Part shown: piece after piece, positions 11,249 through 21,442 of the stretch | How positions within the stretch are numbered: the first letter of the stretch is position 1 | How the letters are laid out: each line of letters starts with the position of its first letter | Source of the DNA: CAIWHR01 sp963830485 | GTDB taxonomy: Bacteria > Pseudomonadota > Gammaproteobacteria > Burkholderiales > Casimicrobiaceae | Direction of reading: 5' to 3' | NCBI GenBank assembly: GCA_963830485.1 | Contig: CAWHNE010000034.1 | Coordinates: 182,339-246,338, forward strand | Length of the DNA: 64,000 nt | Notes under the pieces: model-generated | Database searches by the model: none | What the model saw: only the letters and a program-made list of their open reading frames with translations | Told to the model about the DNA's origin: nothing | Program-made: the position numbers and the translations under genes

Positions 11249-11785
11249 TCATATCAGTTGCGTGATCATTGACTGTAGTTGCGCGTCCTTGAGCGGCCCC
11301 AACTGCGTATGAACGACCCTGCCGGCGCGGTCGAGAACAACGGTGAACGGCAGTGCGCCCAGCCTGTTGCCCAGGGTCTTGGACAGCTCGATCGCGCCGT
11401 AGCCGCCCACCAGGGTCGGATAGTTGAGCTCGATGTCCTTGGCGAACTGGCGGACCTTGTCGGCCTGATCAATGGCGATGCCGACGAACTGCAGGCCCTT
11501 GGCCCCGTACTGGTCCTGCAGCTTCATGAACCGGGGCATCTCCTCCTTGCACGGCTCGCACCAGGTCGCCCAGAAGTTTACGATGAGCACCTTCCCCTTC
11601 CACTGGCCGAGCGCCTCCTGCCTGCCCTCCGGATCGGGCAACGCAAGCGCAAGGAGCGTCCCGCCGTCGCGCGGCTCCGAGGCGGAAAACGTGTCGCCCG
11701 CGAGCTGTCGCCAGAGCGCACCCGCACCCACCGCCACCAGACCGGCGAGGGCGAGAACGAACCAGACGCCGCGACGGCGGGTCAT
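11249..11785 (-). CDS. TlpA/ResA-like thioredoxin-fold protein
   Basis: 178 residues from ATG at 11785. An N-terminal membrane anchor (about 6-25, VWFVLALAGLVAVGAGALW) is followed by a periplasmic thioredoxin fold with the redox motif NFWATWCEPCKEEMP and the cis-Pro loop GALPFTVVLD. Probably reduces disulfides in periplasmic partners such as apocytochrome c. It lies 73 bp after a free-standing DsbD alpha-type domain that could pass electrons to it. Between this gene and accB are about 270 bp (10980-11248) with no gene; aroQ is often found in this place but is absent. Confidence 0.9.
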   Translation of the reverse strand: MTRRRGVWFVLALAGLVAVGAGALWRQLAGDTFSASEPRDGGTLLALALPDPEGRQEALGQWKGKVLIVNFWATWCEPCKEEMPRFMKLQDQYGAKGLQFVGIAIDQADKVRQFAKDIELNYPTLVGGYGAIELSKTLGNRLGALPFTVVLDRAGRVVHTQLGPLKDAQLQSMITQLI

Positions 11786-11858
11786 GGTCGAAGGACTCCC
11801 GACGGAAAGCGAGCGCTCGCACACAACACGTGCGCGATCCGTTTGGCCGCGTCGGCCC

Positions 11859-12362
11859 TCAGTTCAGCCAAGATTTCTTCTGTGGCGCGGCTTCGACAGG
11901 CATACCTGGCCGACTGCCGGCGGCGGGCAGCGTCAGCGTGACTTTTTGGATCTGCGGCGGGTAGCAGACGCCCAGGTCGGCGCAGCCCTGCGACTCCGCA
12001 TGCACCGTCACGGAGCCGCCCGGCGCCGCGGCAACAAAAGGAAGCCTGACGATAAGCTGATTACGGTAAGTCTCGACCTTGCCGAAGAACTGATCGTCCT
12101 TGACCTTGCCGGGCGGGAGGACGGGCGGTCCGAGGGGACCCGGTTCAGCCGTGAACCGGAGCTTGTCGCGATAGAGGTAATACCCCTCCGCGATGACAAA
12201 GCGGGCTTCGACGGTCCGCTCGTCGACGCCACGGGCGCTGAACGCGAAGGCCCGCTCGTTCGGAAGGAGCTTGGGGTCGTCGGCGGCGGCCGCGCCCGCG
12301 ACGAGCGCGACGACAATCGCCGCCACGCCCAGCGTGCGCCGCCGCCCCACACCGGACGGCAC
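11859..12362 (-). CDS. Stand-alone DsbD N-terminal (alpha) domain protein
   Basis: 167 residues from GTG at 12362, which begins one base after the cutA stop (TGA 12364-12366). Signal peptide about 1-29 (RTLGVAAIVVALVAGAAAAD). The immunoglobulin-like DsbD alpha domain is recognisable by ARFVIAEGYYLYRDKLRF and the cysteine pair CADLGVCYPPQIQ. Full DsbD is about 600 residues, with a membrane beta domain and a thioredoxin gamma domain; both are missing and the frame stops cleanly after KKSWLN. It may work with the downstream TlpA-like protein and a membrane electron carrier encoded elsewhere, or be a decayed dsbD. Confidence 0.88.
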   Translation of the reverse strand: MPSGVGRRRTLGVAAIVVALVAGAAAADDPKLLPNERAFAFSARGVDERTVEARFVIAEGYYLYRDKLRFTAEPGPLGPPVLPPGKVKDDQFFGKVETYRNQLIVRLPFVAAAPGGSVTVHAESQGCADLGVCYPPQIQKVTLTLPAAGSRPGMPVEAAPQKKSWLN

Positions 12363-12363
12363 C

Positions 12364-12690
12364 TCAGCGGTCCGCGGTTTCGGCGTCGATCCAGCGCAGA
12401 TACGGTTCGAGACCATGCACGACGGGGACAGCGAGGATCTCCGGAAGTTCGTACGGGTGGCGCGCCCGGATCGCCGCCTCGACCGCGGCGTAGCGCCCGG
12501 AGCGCGTCTTGATCGCGACCGGCACCTCCTGCGCAGTTTCGATTTCGCCGCGCCAGTGATAGAGTGAATCCGTCGGCGCGCCGACGCTGACGCAGGCGGC
12601 AAGCCGTTCCTCGACCAGTGCGCGCGCGAGCGCCTGCGCCGACGCGCGGTCCGGCAATTGCGTCAGCACCAGAATGGCGGCGTCGGCCAA
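12364..12690 (-). CDS. cutA: CutA family protein
   Basis: 108 residues, full length. CutA forms PII-like trimers; it was named for divalent cation tolerance, but its biochemical role remains unclear. Signatures: ARALVEERLAACVSV, SLYHWRGEIETAQEVPVAIKT and HPYELPEILAVPV. The start is TTG at 12690, preceded by GGGGA at SD distance. Divergent from fxsA: only 9 bp separate the two start codons, so promoters must overlap the coding regions. Confidence 0.94.
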   Translation of the reverse strand: MADAAILVLTQLPDRASAQALARALVEERLAACVSVGAPTDSLYHWRGEIETAQEVPVAIKTRSGRYAAVEAAIRARHPYELPEILAVPVVHGLEPYLRWIDAETADR

Positions 12691-12699
12691 GGAGTCCCC

Positions 12700-13101
12700 A
12701 TGCGCTTCGTCCTGCTCGCGATTGTACTGGCATTCCCCGCGCTCGATCTGCTCGCGACGGTGCGCTTCGCGCGCTGGACGGGCATTCCGGTGTGGACGTG
12801 GCTCGCGCTATCGACGGTCGCGGGGTTCGTCCTCTTGCGCAACGAGCGCGTCGCGTTCCGCGCGAACACTGCCGCGGCGATGCACGGCCAGCAGCTCACG
12901 TTGCGCGGCCTCTTCGACAGCGGGCGCAAGGTGCTCGCGGGGTTCCTGTTCCTGCTGCCCGGTGTCCTGAGCGACCTGATGGCGCTGGTGCTGCTCGCGC
13001 TGCCGCTCAATGTCGGGCATGGGCTCGGGGCGCAGGCCGCGCATCCGCGGCGCCGGCCGCGGGCCGACGCGCTCGATGGGGACTTCCGGCGAGTCGATTA
13101 G
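12700..13101 (+). CDS. fxsA: FxsA family membrane protein
   Basis: 133 residues from ATG at 12700. Membrane segments at about 1-22, 24-43 and 68-95 (FLLLPGVLSDLMALVLLALPLN), the normal FxsA layout with short charged C-terminus. FxsA in Escherichia coli affects F-plasmid exclusion of phage T7; its cellular role is unknown. The start was placed at MRFVLLAIVLAFP because upstream residues overlap cutA and read poorly. Confidence 0.9.
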   Translation: MRFVLLAIVLAFPALDLLATVRFARWTGIPVWTWLALSTVAGFVLLRNERVAFRANTAAAMHGQQLTLRGLFDSGRKVLAGFLFLLPGVLSDLMALVLLALPLNVGHGLGAQAAHPRRRPRADALDGDFRRVD

Positions 13102-13198
13102 AGTCGCGTTACGCATTGGGTCGCGCGCGGTTCGCCCTCCGCACCGCCATAGCGTGCGCGCGCCATGGCGTCGGCCTCCGAACGCGACTCGCGGCCGC

Positions 13199-13476
13199 TC
13201 ACATCCCCTTGCCGCTTCGCGGCGTGGGGCTGCTCCTCGCTCCGGCGCGCGGCCTCCGCGCCGCTCGTTTAGATCGTGGCGCCGAGGCGTCGTCCGCCTG
13301 CCCGCTTCCGCGGTCGCATCCCCGCTGCGCGGGGCCCCTGCTCCGCGCTCCGCCGCGCGGCCTCCGCGCCGTCCGCTCGAATCGCCGCGCGGAGTCGTCG
13401 GCCGCCTGCGACGATTGCATTTGCTCGCTCCCCCTTCGCGCTTCGCGCGCGGGGCCCCGGCGAGCTGCAATCGTCG
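13199..13476. repeat. GC-rich degenerate tandem repeat and inverted repeat after lgt
   Basis: The 375-bp gap 13102-13476 contains no convincing gene. Two degenerate copies of a unit of about 110 bp run from about 13199 to 13300 and 13301 to 13408; both contain CGCGCGGCCTCCGCGCCG and end in CCGCCTG. A third, inverted unit follows: CGACGATTGCA (13409-13419) pairs with TGCAATCGTCG (13466-13476), 11 bp perfect, ending exactly at the lgt stop. It could fold as a large hairpin on the lgt transcript. Confidence 0.6.
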
Positions 13477-14292
13477 CTACTTCATCCGGTCCATCACCGT
13501 CGGCTGCGCCTTGCCCGCGCGACGGTAGGCCCAGATCATCATGATCGCGCCGGCGGCGATCATCGGCAGCGACAGCCACTGGCCCATCGTCAAGCCGAGC
13601 GCGAGAAAGCCCAGGAAGCTGTCGGGCTCGCGCGCGTACTCGGCGACGAACCGGCATACGCCATAGCCCAGAAGGAACAGGCCGGACGCTGCACCCATGG
13701 GGCGCGGACGGCGCGTGAAGGCCCAGAGGACCGCGAACAGGAGCAGCCCCTCGCCCGCGAACTGGTAGAGCTGCGACGGGTGCCGCGGCTCGGGGCCTGC
13801 CTGTGGAAACACCATCCCCCATGGCAGATTTGTCACGCGGCCCCACAGCTCGCCGTTGATGAAGTTACCGAGCCGGCCCGCGGCGAGCCCAAGCGGTATC
13901 AGCGGCGCGACGAAATCGGTGACGTCGAGCCAGCGCTTGTCGCGCCGGCGCGCAAAGAGCAACAGCGCGACCAGAACGCCCAGGAAACCGCCGTGAAAGC
14001 TCATGCCACCCTGCCAGATCGACAGGATCTCGAGCGGATGCGCGAGATAGTAGAGCGGCTTGTAGAAGAGCACGTAACCCAGGCGGCCGCCGACGATCAC
14101 GCCGAGCACGCCGTAGAAGAGCATGTCGTCGACGTCGCGCGGATGCCAGCCCGTCAGAAGGTTCTGCCGCGCGCGCACCTTGCCCAGCACCGCGAACAGC
14201 ACGAATCCGACGAGGTACATGAGCCCGTACCAGCGAACCGCGACCGGTCCGATCTGGAACGCGATGGGATCGAACTGCGGATGGACAAACAT
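13477..14292 (-). CDS. lgt: Phosphatidylglycerol-prolipoprotein diacylglyceryl transferase
   Basis: 271 residues, full length. Inner-membrane enzyme that adds diacylglycerol to the lipobox cysteine, the first step of lipoprotein maturation. About seven membrane helices. Signatures: VRWYGLMYLVGF, the HG-GFLG region SFHGGFLGVL, and AGRLGNFINGELWGR. Divergent from ilvD with a gap of about 105 bp. Confidence 0.96.
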   Translation of the reverse strand: MFVHPQFDPIAFQIGPVAVRWYGLMYLVGFVLFAVLGKVRARQNLLTGWHPRDVDDMLFYGVLGVIVGGRLGYVLFYKPLYYLAHPLEILSIWQGGMSFHGGFLGVLVALLLFARRRDKRWLDVTDFVAPLIPLGLAAGRLGNFINGELWGRVTNLPWGMVFPQAGPEPRHPSQLYQFAGEGLLLFAVLWAFTRRPRPMGAASGLFLLGYGVCRFVAEYAREPDSFLGFLALGLTMGQWLSLPMIAAGAIMMIWAYRRAGKAQPTVMDRMK

Positions 14293-14398
14293 CGCAGAGG
14301 GCGGCGAGGGCGGACGCGCTAGAATTGACGATTCGATTATACGGAACCCCTACGGCCGGCCTCGTCGGCGACCGCTCGCGAACGCCTCTGGAGTCCCC

Positions 14399-16084
14399 AT
14401 GCCCGCCAATCGCCGCTCCCGGATCATCACCCAGGGCGTCGCCCGCTCGCCCAACCGCGCGATGCTGCGCGCGGTCGGCTTCGGCGACGGCGACTTCGAG
14501 AAACCGATCGTCGGCGTCGCGAACGGCCACAGCACGATGAATCCGTGCAACGCGGGCATCCAGCCGCTCGTCGACCGCGCGATGGCCGCGCTCGAGGCCG
14601 CCGGCGCGAAGCCGCAGGTGTTCGGCTTTCCGACCGTGACCGACGGCATCGGGATGGGCACGGAAGGCATGAAGTACTCGCTCGTCTCGCGCGAGGTGAT
14701 TGCCGATTCGATCGAGGTCGCCGTCAACGGCCAGCTGATGGACGGCGTGCTGTGCGTCGGCGGCTGCGACAAGAACATGCCGGGCAGCATGATGGCGCTG
14801 GCGCGCATCGACGTGCCCGGCATCTTCGTCTACGCCGGCACGATCAAACCCGGCATGTGGAAAGGGCAGGCGCTCACGATCGTGTCGCCGTTCGAGGCCG
14901 TCGGTGCGTACGCGGCGGGCACGATGTCGAAGGAGGACTACGACGGCATCGAGCGCAATGCGTGTCCGACGGTCGGCGCCTGCGGTGGCCAGTACACGGC
15001 GAACACGATGAGCTCGTCGTTCGAGGCGCTCGGCATGAGCCTGCTCGGCAGCTCGCAGATGGCCGCGCCCGACCCGGAGAAGGCGGACTCGTCGGCGCAG
15101 TCGGCACGCGTGCTGGTCGCCGCCGTCGAGCGCGACCTGAAGCCGCGCGACATCATCACACGGAAGTCGATCGAGAACGCGATCTCGCTCGTGATGGCGA
15201 CCGGCGGCTCGACCAACGCGGTTCTGCACTATCTCGCGATCGCGGCGGCAGCGGAAGTCGAGTGGTCGATCGACGACTTCGAGCGCATCCGGAAGCGAGT
15301 GCCGGTGCTGTGCGACCTCAAGCCTTCCGGCCGCTACGTCGCTGTCGACTTCCATCGCGCCGGCGGCGTGCCGCAGGTGCTCAAGATGCTCCTCGAGCAC
15401 GGATTGCTCCACGGCGACTGCATGACGATCACCGGGCGCACCATCGGCGAGGAGCTCGCGTCGGTGCCGGCGGCGCCGCGTGCCGACCAGGACGTGATCC
15501 GCCCCTGGGCGAACCCGATGTACCCGCAGGGGCACCTCGCGATCCTCCGCGGCAACCTCGCGCCCGAGGGCTGCGTCGCGAAGATCACAGGGCTCAAGAA
15601 TCCATCGATCACGGGCCCGGCGCGCGTGTTCGATTCCGAGCCTGCGGTGATGGACGCAATCATGGCGAAGAGGATCAAGCCGGGCGACGTCATCGTGATC
15701 CGCTACGAAGGCCCGAAGGGTGGTCCCGGGATGCAGGAGATGCTCGCGCCGACGTCCGCGCTGATCGGGCAGGGCTTGGGCGAATCGGTCGGGCTCATCA
15801 CCGATGGCCGCTTCTCCGGCGGCACGTGGGGCATGGTCGTCGGCCACGTTGCGCCCGAAGCCTACGCCGGCGGCAACATCGCGCTCGTCGAGGAGGGCGA
15901 CTCGATCACGATCGACGCGCACCGGCTCCTCGTGCAGCTCAACGTGGGCGACGATGTCCTCGCCGCCCGCCGTGCGAAATGGCGGCCGCCGCAGCCCAAG
16001 TACACGCGCGGCGTGCTCGCGAAGTACATGCGGCTCGTCTCGACGGCGAGCCGCGGCGCCGTCACCGACCAACACGGCGACTGA
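14399..16084 (+). CDS. ilvD: Dihydroxy-acid dehydratase
   Basis: 561 residues from ATG at 14399. Iron-sulfur enzyme of valine, leucine and isoleucine synthesis. Cluster-ligand motifs are visible: VGGCDKNMPG and CPTVGACGGQYTANTMS. The C-terminal half shows GNLAPEGCVAKITG and the substrate-binding region GLITDGRFSGGTWG. This shorter ilvD type ends 8 bp before the YbaK gene, so the two are probably co-transcribed. Confidence 0.97.
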   Translation: MPANRRSRIITQGVARSPNRAMLRAVGFGDGDFEKPIVGVANGHSTMNPCNAGIQPLVDRAMAALEAAGAKPQVFGFPTVTDGIGMGTEGMKYSLVSREVIADSIEVAVNGQLMDGVLCVGGCDKNMPGSMMALARIDVPGIFVYAGTIKPGMWKGQALTIVSPFEAVGAYAAGTMSKEDYDGIERNACPTVGACGGQYTANTMSSSFEALGMSLLGSSQMAAPDPEKADSSAQSARVLVAAVERDLKPRDIITRKSIENAISLVMATGGSTNAVLHYLAIAAAAEVEWSIDDFERIRKRVPVLCDLKPSGRYVAVDFHRAGGVPQVLKMLLEHGLLHGDCMTITGRTIGEELASVPAAPRADQDVIRPWANPMYPQGHLAILRGNLAPEGCVAKITGLKNPSITGPARVFDSEPAVMDAIMAKRIKPGDVIVIRYEGPKGGPGMQEMLAPTSALIGQGLGESVGLITDGRFSGGTWGMVVGHVAPEAYAGGNIALVEEGDSITIDAHRLLVQLNVGDDVLAARRAKWRPPQPKYTRGVLAKYMRLVSTASRGAVTDQHGD

Positions 16085-16092
16085 CGCCTACC

Positions 16093-16593
16093 ATGGACGC
16101 GCCGGCCAAGCCGCTGTCGACCTCGGCGCAGCGGGTGCAGGATGCACTCGCGGCCGCGGGGATCGCGACGACCGTGGTGGAGTACGCAAGCTCCGCGCGA
16201 ACGTCGCAGGAGGCCGCGGAGGTGCTCCGCTGCAGCGTGGGCGAGATCGCGAAATCGCTCGTATTCCGGCACGGCGAGGACGCCGCGGTGCTGGTGATCG
16301 CGAGCGGCGCGAACCGCATCGATCTCGCGAAGCTGGGCGCGGTCCTCGGTGCCACACCCGGCAAGGCGGACGCCGACTTCGTGCGCGCGACGACCGGCTA
16401 CGTGATCGGCGGCATCCCGCCGCTCGCGCACGTAAGGCGGCTGGCCACGATCATCGACCGCGACCTCTTGCGCCATGACGTGGTCTACGCCGCGGGCGGC
16501 ACACCCAACGCGATGTTCGCGATCCGCCCCGACGATCTCGTGCGGGTCTCCGGCGGAAGGGTGGCCGACGTCGCGCTGTTGACGTCTTCATGA
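16093..16593 (+). CDS. YbaK/EbsC-family aminoacyl-tRNA deacylase
   Basis: 166 residues. Trans-editing fold that hydrolyses mischarged aminoacyl-tRNA. The core is seen in CSVGEIAKSLVFRHGEDAAVLVIASGANRIDLAKL and the glycine loop TTGYVIGGIPPLAH, which corresponds to the family GGVSP motif. Exact tRNA specificity cannot be read from sequence. The stop overlaps the next start in ATGA (16590-16593), indicating translational coupling with the lipoprotein. Confidence 0.92.
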   Translation: MDAPAKPLSTSAQRVQDALAAAGIATTVVEYASSARTSQEAAEVLRCSVGEIAKSLVFRHGEDAAVLVIASGANRIDLAKLGAVLGATPGKADADFVRATTGYVIGGIPPLAHVRRLATIIDRDLLRHDVVYAAGGTPNAMFAIRPDDLVRVSGGRVADVALLTSS

Positions 16594-17312
16594 TCGGTAC
16601 ACTCACCCGCACGACGCTGGCCGCGGCGTCCGTCCTCGCGCTCGTCGCGGTCTCCGGTTGCGCGACCGTCACCATCGGCAGCCAGTCGGGCCCGCCCGCG
16701 CCCGCGCCCGATTACCGCGTCGGCGACCGCTGGGTCTACCACGTCGTGCAGGGATATCGCGCGAAGGTCGAGTGGGACGAGACGCACGAGGTGACGTCCG
16801 TCGCGCCTGACGGCATCACGGTGAGGGTTAGCGTCAACGGGCCGACGATCAACGTCGAGCGTGTCGAGAAGTGGTCCGCCCCGGGGGTCGTGCTGCAGGG
16901 CGCCGTCTACGAGGCCGAGACGGACCGCTTCGACCCGCCGCTCGTCCGCTACAGGTTTCCGCTCGCGACCGGCGAGACGTGGGACCAGCGCGTGCGCGAT
17001 CTCGATCAGCCGCCGGGACCCTACGGTCCGATCTCGCGCTTCACGTCGGTCGGCCGCTACGAGAAGATCACGACACCCGCCGGAACGTACGACGCGATCG
17101 GGATGAACGTCATCATGCAGCTCGACGACGAGACGTTCTGGCGCTTTGCGACGCAGTGCAACTACATCGTCTGGTACGCCCCGGCGGTCGGCGCATCCGT
17201 GCGCGAGGAGCGGCGTTCGCAGTGGCGCGACAAGGGCGGGCAGGACGCCGCGGCCTACCACCCCGGGCAGAACGAAGTCATCGAACTCGTTTCGTTCACG
17301 CGCGGCCGCTAG
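16590..17312 (+). CDS. Predicted lipoprotein of unknown function
   Basis: 240 residues. Signal sequence with lipobox AVSGC (Cys about 24), followed by a Pro-rich stretch and a beta-rich domain (YRVGDRWVYHVVQGY...ETHEVTSVAPDG...FPLATGETWDQRV). The opening YRVGDRWVY resembles small exported proteins that carry this motif, but I do not know a function. Translationally coupled to the YbaK gene and convergent with tfoX, overlapping its end by 17 bp. Confidence 0.85.
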   Translation: MIGTLTRTTLAAASVLALVAVSGCATVTIGSQSGPPAPAPDYRVGDRWVYHVVQGYRAKVEWDETHEVTSVAPDGITVRVSVNGPTINVERVEKWSAPGVVLQGAVYEAETDRFDPPLVRYRFPLATGETWDQRVRDLDQPPGPYGPISRFTSVGRYEKITTPAGTYDAIGMNVIMQLDDETFWRFATQCNYIVWYAPAVGASVREERRSQWRDKGGQDAAAYHPGQNEVIELVSFTRGR

Positions 17313-17697
17313 TCTTCTTCCTCGCGCCGGCGCGGACCGGCGCAATTGCTTTCTTCGAGGCCGCGGCCTTCCCTTTGGCTAGCGCCGACGCCTGCGCAAG
17401 GCGGAGCCAGCGCTGCATCTCGGCCGGGCTTTCGAGCGCCTCGTCCGGCGCGCGGCGGTATTTCGTGACCAGCGCCTTGCCGTTCTTCGACGCGTAGACG
17501 AACGGCGGCAGAGCGAGCGCGTCGAACGCCGCCGCACGCTGCGTGTCGCACTTGAGGTAGAGGACGTCGTCGACGACGATCGCCACGAAAAGGCCCTCCA
17601 CGTAGATGCCGTGGCCGCCGAACATCGCCTTCGCGACGGCGCGCGCGGGCCGCATCATCTCGATCACGTACGCGACGAAATCCGGCGTGTTCCGCAC
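17296..17697 (-). CDS. TfoX N-terminal domain protein
   Basis: 133 residues from GTG at 17697. The TfoX N-terminal fold is seen in AKAMFGGHGIYVEGLFVAIVVDDVLYLKCD and FVYASKNGKALVTKYRRAPDEAL. There is no TfoX C-terminal domain, so this is the short form rather than a competence regulator. The last 25 residues are basic (KGKAAASKKAIAPVRAGARKK) and could bind nucleic acid. The 3' end overlaps the convergent lipoprotein gene. Confidence 0.88.
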   Translation of the reverse strand: MRNTPDFVAYVIEMMRPARAVAKAMFGGHGIYVEGLFVAIVVDDVLYLKCDTQRAAAFDALALPPFVYASKNGKALVTKYRRAPDEALESPAEMQRWLRLAQASALAKGKAAASKKAIAPVRAGARKKTSGRA

Positions 17698-17715
17698 GGC
17701 GCGCTTCCCCGTTCC

Positions 17716-18555
17716 TCAGAGGCCGAGCCGCTGCCAGATCGTCGCCGTCAGCGGCGCGAGATTGAGCGTATAGAAGTGGAGGCCGGGCGCCCCGCGCGCG
17801 AGGAGCCCCGCGCAGAGCTCGGTGACGACGTCGAGGCCGAACGCGCGGATCGACGCCACGTCGTCGCCGTAACCCTCGAGCTTCCTGCGGATCCAGCGCG
17901 GGATCTCGGCACCGCAGGCGTCCGAGAAGCGCGCGAGCTTCGCGACGCTGCCGATCGGCATGATCCCCGGCACGATGGGCACCGTGATCCCGGCGGCGCG
18001 TGCCGTGTCGACGAAATGCCAGTACGCGTCGGCGTTGTAGAAGTACTGCGTGATCGCGGAATTCGCGCCGGCCTCGATCTTGCGCTTGAACGCGGCGAGG
18101 TCGTCCTGCGGCGTTCCCGCCTGCGGGTGGTACTCGGGATACGCGGCGACGTCGATGTGAAACCAGTCGCCGGTCTCGCCGCGGATGAAGGCGACGAGCT
18201 CGCTTGCATAGCGGAACTCGCCGGACTCGCCGGCACCGGACGGCAGGTCGCCGCGCAGCGCCACGAGGTGGCGGATGCCGTGCGCGCGGTATTGCGCGAG
18301 TACTTCGCGAATCGAATCGCGCGTGCCACCGATGCAGGAGACGTGCGGCACGCCGTCGAAGCCTTCGGCGCGAAACTCGAGCACCGTCGCGAGCGTCCCC
18401 TCGCGCGTCGAACCGCCTGCGCCGAACGTGACCGAGCAGAACGCCGGCTTGAGCGGGGCAAGCAGCTTGCGCGCGGCGCGCAGCTTCACGACGCCCTCCG
18501 GCGTACGCGGCGGGAAGAACTCGAGGCTGCAGACCGGTTTGGCGGCGGCGGTCAT
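17716..18555 (-). CDS. metF: Methylenetetrahydrofolate reductase
   Basis: 279 residues from ATG at 18555. FAD TIM-barrel enzyme that makes 5-methyl-THF for methionine synthesis. Signatures: SLEFFPPRTPEG, SVTFGAGGSTREGT, HLVALRGDLP, and ITQYFYNADAYWHFVD. The start overlaps the stop of the holin-like gene (ATGA at 18552-18555), so the two are coupled. It belongs with ahcY and metK in the activated-methyl cycle. Confidence 0.96.
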   Translation of the reverse strand: MTAAAKPVCSLEFFPPRTPEGVVKLRAARKLLAPLKPAFCSVTFGAGGSTREGTLATVLEFRAEGFDGVPHVSCIGGTRDSIREVLAQYRAHGIRHLVALRGDLPSGAGESGEFRYASELVAFIRGETGDWFHIDVAAYPEYHPQAGTPQDDLAAFKRKIEAGANSAITQYFYNADAYWHFVDTARAAGITVPIVPGIMPIGSVAKLARFSDACGAEIPRWIRRKLEGYGDDVASIRAFGLDVVTELCAGLLARGAPGLHFYTLNLAPLTATIWQRLGL

Positions 18556-18926
18556 CGCGACGGCGGGCCGGCGACGCCTTGATTGCGCTTCGACAGCAAG
18601 AGCGAGGACAAGAGCCACGAGATCAACGTGTAGACGATCGCGCCGAAGACGCCCGACCAGAAGCCGCTGACGTGGAAGCCGTCGAGGAACGATCCCACCC
18701 ACCAGAACAGCAGGCCGTTGATGACGAAGAGGAACAGGCCGAGCGTGAGCAGCGTCACCGGCAGCGTCAGGAGTACGAACAGCGGCCGGATCAGCGTGTT
18801 GATCAATCCGAGCACGAGCGCGGCGATGAGTGCCGCGGTGAACGAGTCGACCTTGACCCACGGGAACACGTACGGCAGCAGGAACAGCGCCGCCGCGTTG
18901 ATGAGCCAGACGAGAAGAAGTCGCAT
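18552..18926 (-). CDS. Phage-holin-4-like small membrane protein
   Basis: 124 residues with four hydrophobic helices (about 3-22, 29-50, 54-77 and 88-112). The middle contains GLINTLIRPLFVLLTLPVTLLTLGLFLFVINGLLFW, the typical Phage_holin_4_2 family core. Despite the name these are ordinary bacterial membrane proteins, often located between ahcY and metF in betaproteobacteria; function unknown. Coupled to metF by an ATGA overlap. Confidence 0.9.
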   Translation of the reverse strand: MRLLLVWLINAAALFLLPYVFPWVKVDSFTAALIAALVLGLINTLIRPLFVLLTLPVTLLTLGLFLFVINGLLFWWVGSFLDGFHVSGFWSGVFGAIVYTLISWLLSSLLLSKRNQGVAGPPSR

Positions 18927-18945
18927 CGCGGATCCTTGAAGAGAG

Positions 18946-19869
18946 TTACGCCGCGCGGCCGGCGCAGTACGGCTTCACCGTCGCGTAGAGCGTCGCGTTG
19001 ACGGGCGCGGCGCTGCCGGCCTCCCGCGCCATCCGCGCGACCGCACCGGAAAGCCATGGCGCCTCGAGCCGATTGCCCGCCTCGAGATCGTGTAGCATCG
19101 AAGCCCTCATTTCGGCGGGCAGCCCGTCGCCGAACGCCATCTGGCTCGCGACGAAGTCGTCGGGCAGCGCGATCCCGCGCGCGCGGCCGACACTCCACGC
19201 CTCGCGCATTGCCGCTTCGAACGTAGCGCGCAGGTCCGGATCGGCGCGGATGACGCCGATCGGCTGCCGTGTCGCCGCGGTCATTCCCGACAGCGCCACG
19301 AGGAACACGAACTTCATCCACAGCGCCTTTCGGATGTCGGCGACGAGTTCCGCGTCGATGCCGGCATCCTTGCACGCCGCGAACAGCGCATCTGCAGCCG
19401 GCTGCTGCTGCGCTTCGGTTGGACCGAACCGCAGCCGCGCCATCGTGCCCGTGTGCGCGATGACGCCGGGTTCGGCGATCTTCGCCGCGATGTAGGCAAC
19501 ACCGCCCATGACCTGCGCCGCGCCGACGACTGCGCCGACGCGCTCGATGCTCTCAACGCCGTTCTGGAACGGAATCACGACGCCGCCCGCCGCGAGCAGC
19601 GGCTTCACCGCCGCCGCCGCCGATTCGGTATCCCAAAGCTTGACCGCGAACAGCACCGCGTCGAACCAGCCGAGCGACGTCGGGTCGTCGCTGACGACGG
19701 GCCGCTCGAGATACACGTCGCCGAGTGCGCTCGTCACGCGGAGGCCCCGCTCTTTCATCGCGAGCAGATGGTGGCCGCGCGCGACGAACGCGACGTCGTG
19801 GCCGGCGTGCGCGAGCCGGGCGCCGAAGTAGCCGCCCACGCCGCCCGCTCCCATCACCGCGATGCGCAT
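18946..19869 (-). CDS. panE: 2-dehydropantoate 2-reductase
   Basis: 307 residues. NADPH-dependent reductase of pantothenate synthesis, making pantoate. N-terminal Rossmann motif MGAGGVGGYFGARLA (about 6-20). The C-terminal all-helical domain shows KALWMKFVFLVALSGMTA and the AEMRASMLHDLEAGNRLEAPWLSGAV signature. The paralogue family is large, so ketopantoate is the likely rather than certain substrate. It sits between ahcY and the holin-like gene. Confidence 0.9.
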   Translation of the reverse strand: MRIAVMGAGGVGGYFGARLAHAGHDVAFVARGHHLLAMKERGLRVTSALGDVYLERPVVSDDPTSLGWFDAVLFAVKLWDTESAAAAVKPLLAAGGVVIPFQNGVESIERVGAVVGAAQVMGGVAYIAAKIAEPGVIAHTGTMARLRFGPTEAQQQPAADALFAACKDAGIDAELVADIRKALWMKFVFLVALSGMTAATRQPIGVIRADPDLRATFEAAMREAWSVGRARGIALPDDFVASQMAFGDGLPAEMRASMLHDLEAGNRLEAPWLSGAVARMAREAGSAAPVNATLYATVKPYCAGRAA

Positions 19870-19933
19870 CGCTCAAGCCCTTCGAAAAGCGCTCGTCATT
19901 TCCACCCAACCGGCCGCCTCATCCGTCGAGGTG

Positions 19934-19964
19934 ACCGGCGTGCGAACGATGTTCGCACGCCGGT
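19934..19964. terminator. Perfect 14-bp hairpin downstream of ahcY
   Basis: ACCGGCGTGCGAAC (19934-19947), loop GAT, GTTCGCACGCCGGT (19951-19964). It lies 36 bp past the ahcY stop. No T-run follows on the minus strand, so it may protect the 3' end or act as a Rho-assisted stop rather than a classical intrinsic terminator. Confidence 0.6.
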
Positions 19965-19999
19965 TCAGCGAGGCGGATGGGGCGGCGTAACTCCAGACT

Positions 20000-21442
<1,443 letters not shown>

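Noticed and set aside
13865..16075. 736-codon open frame antisense to ilvD
   Set aside because: ilvD has full catalytic motifs on the other strand; the antisense product has no domain-like features.
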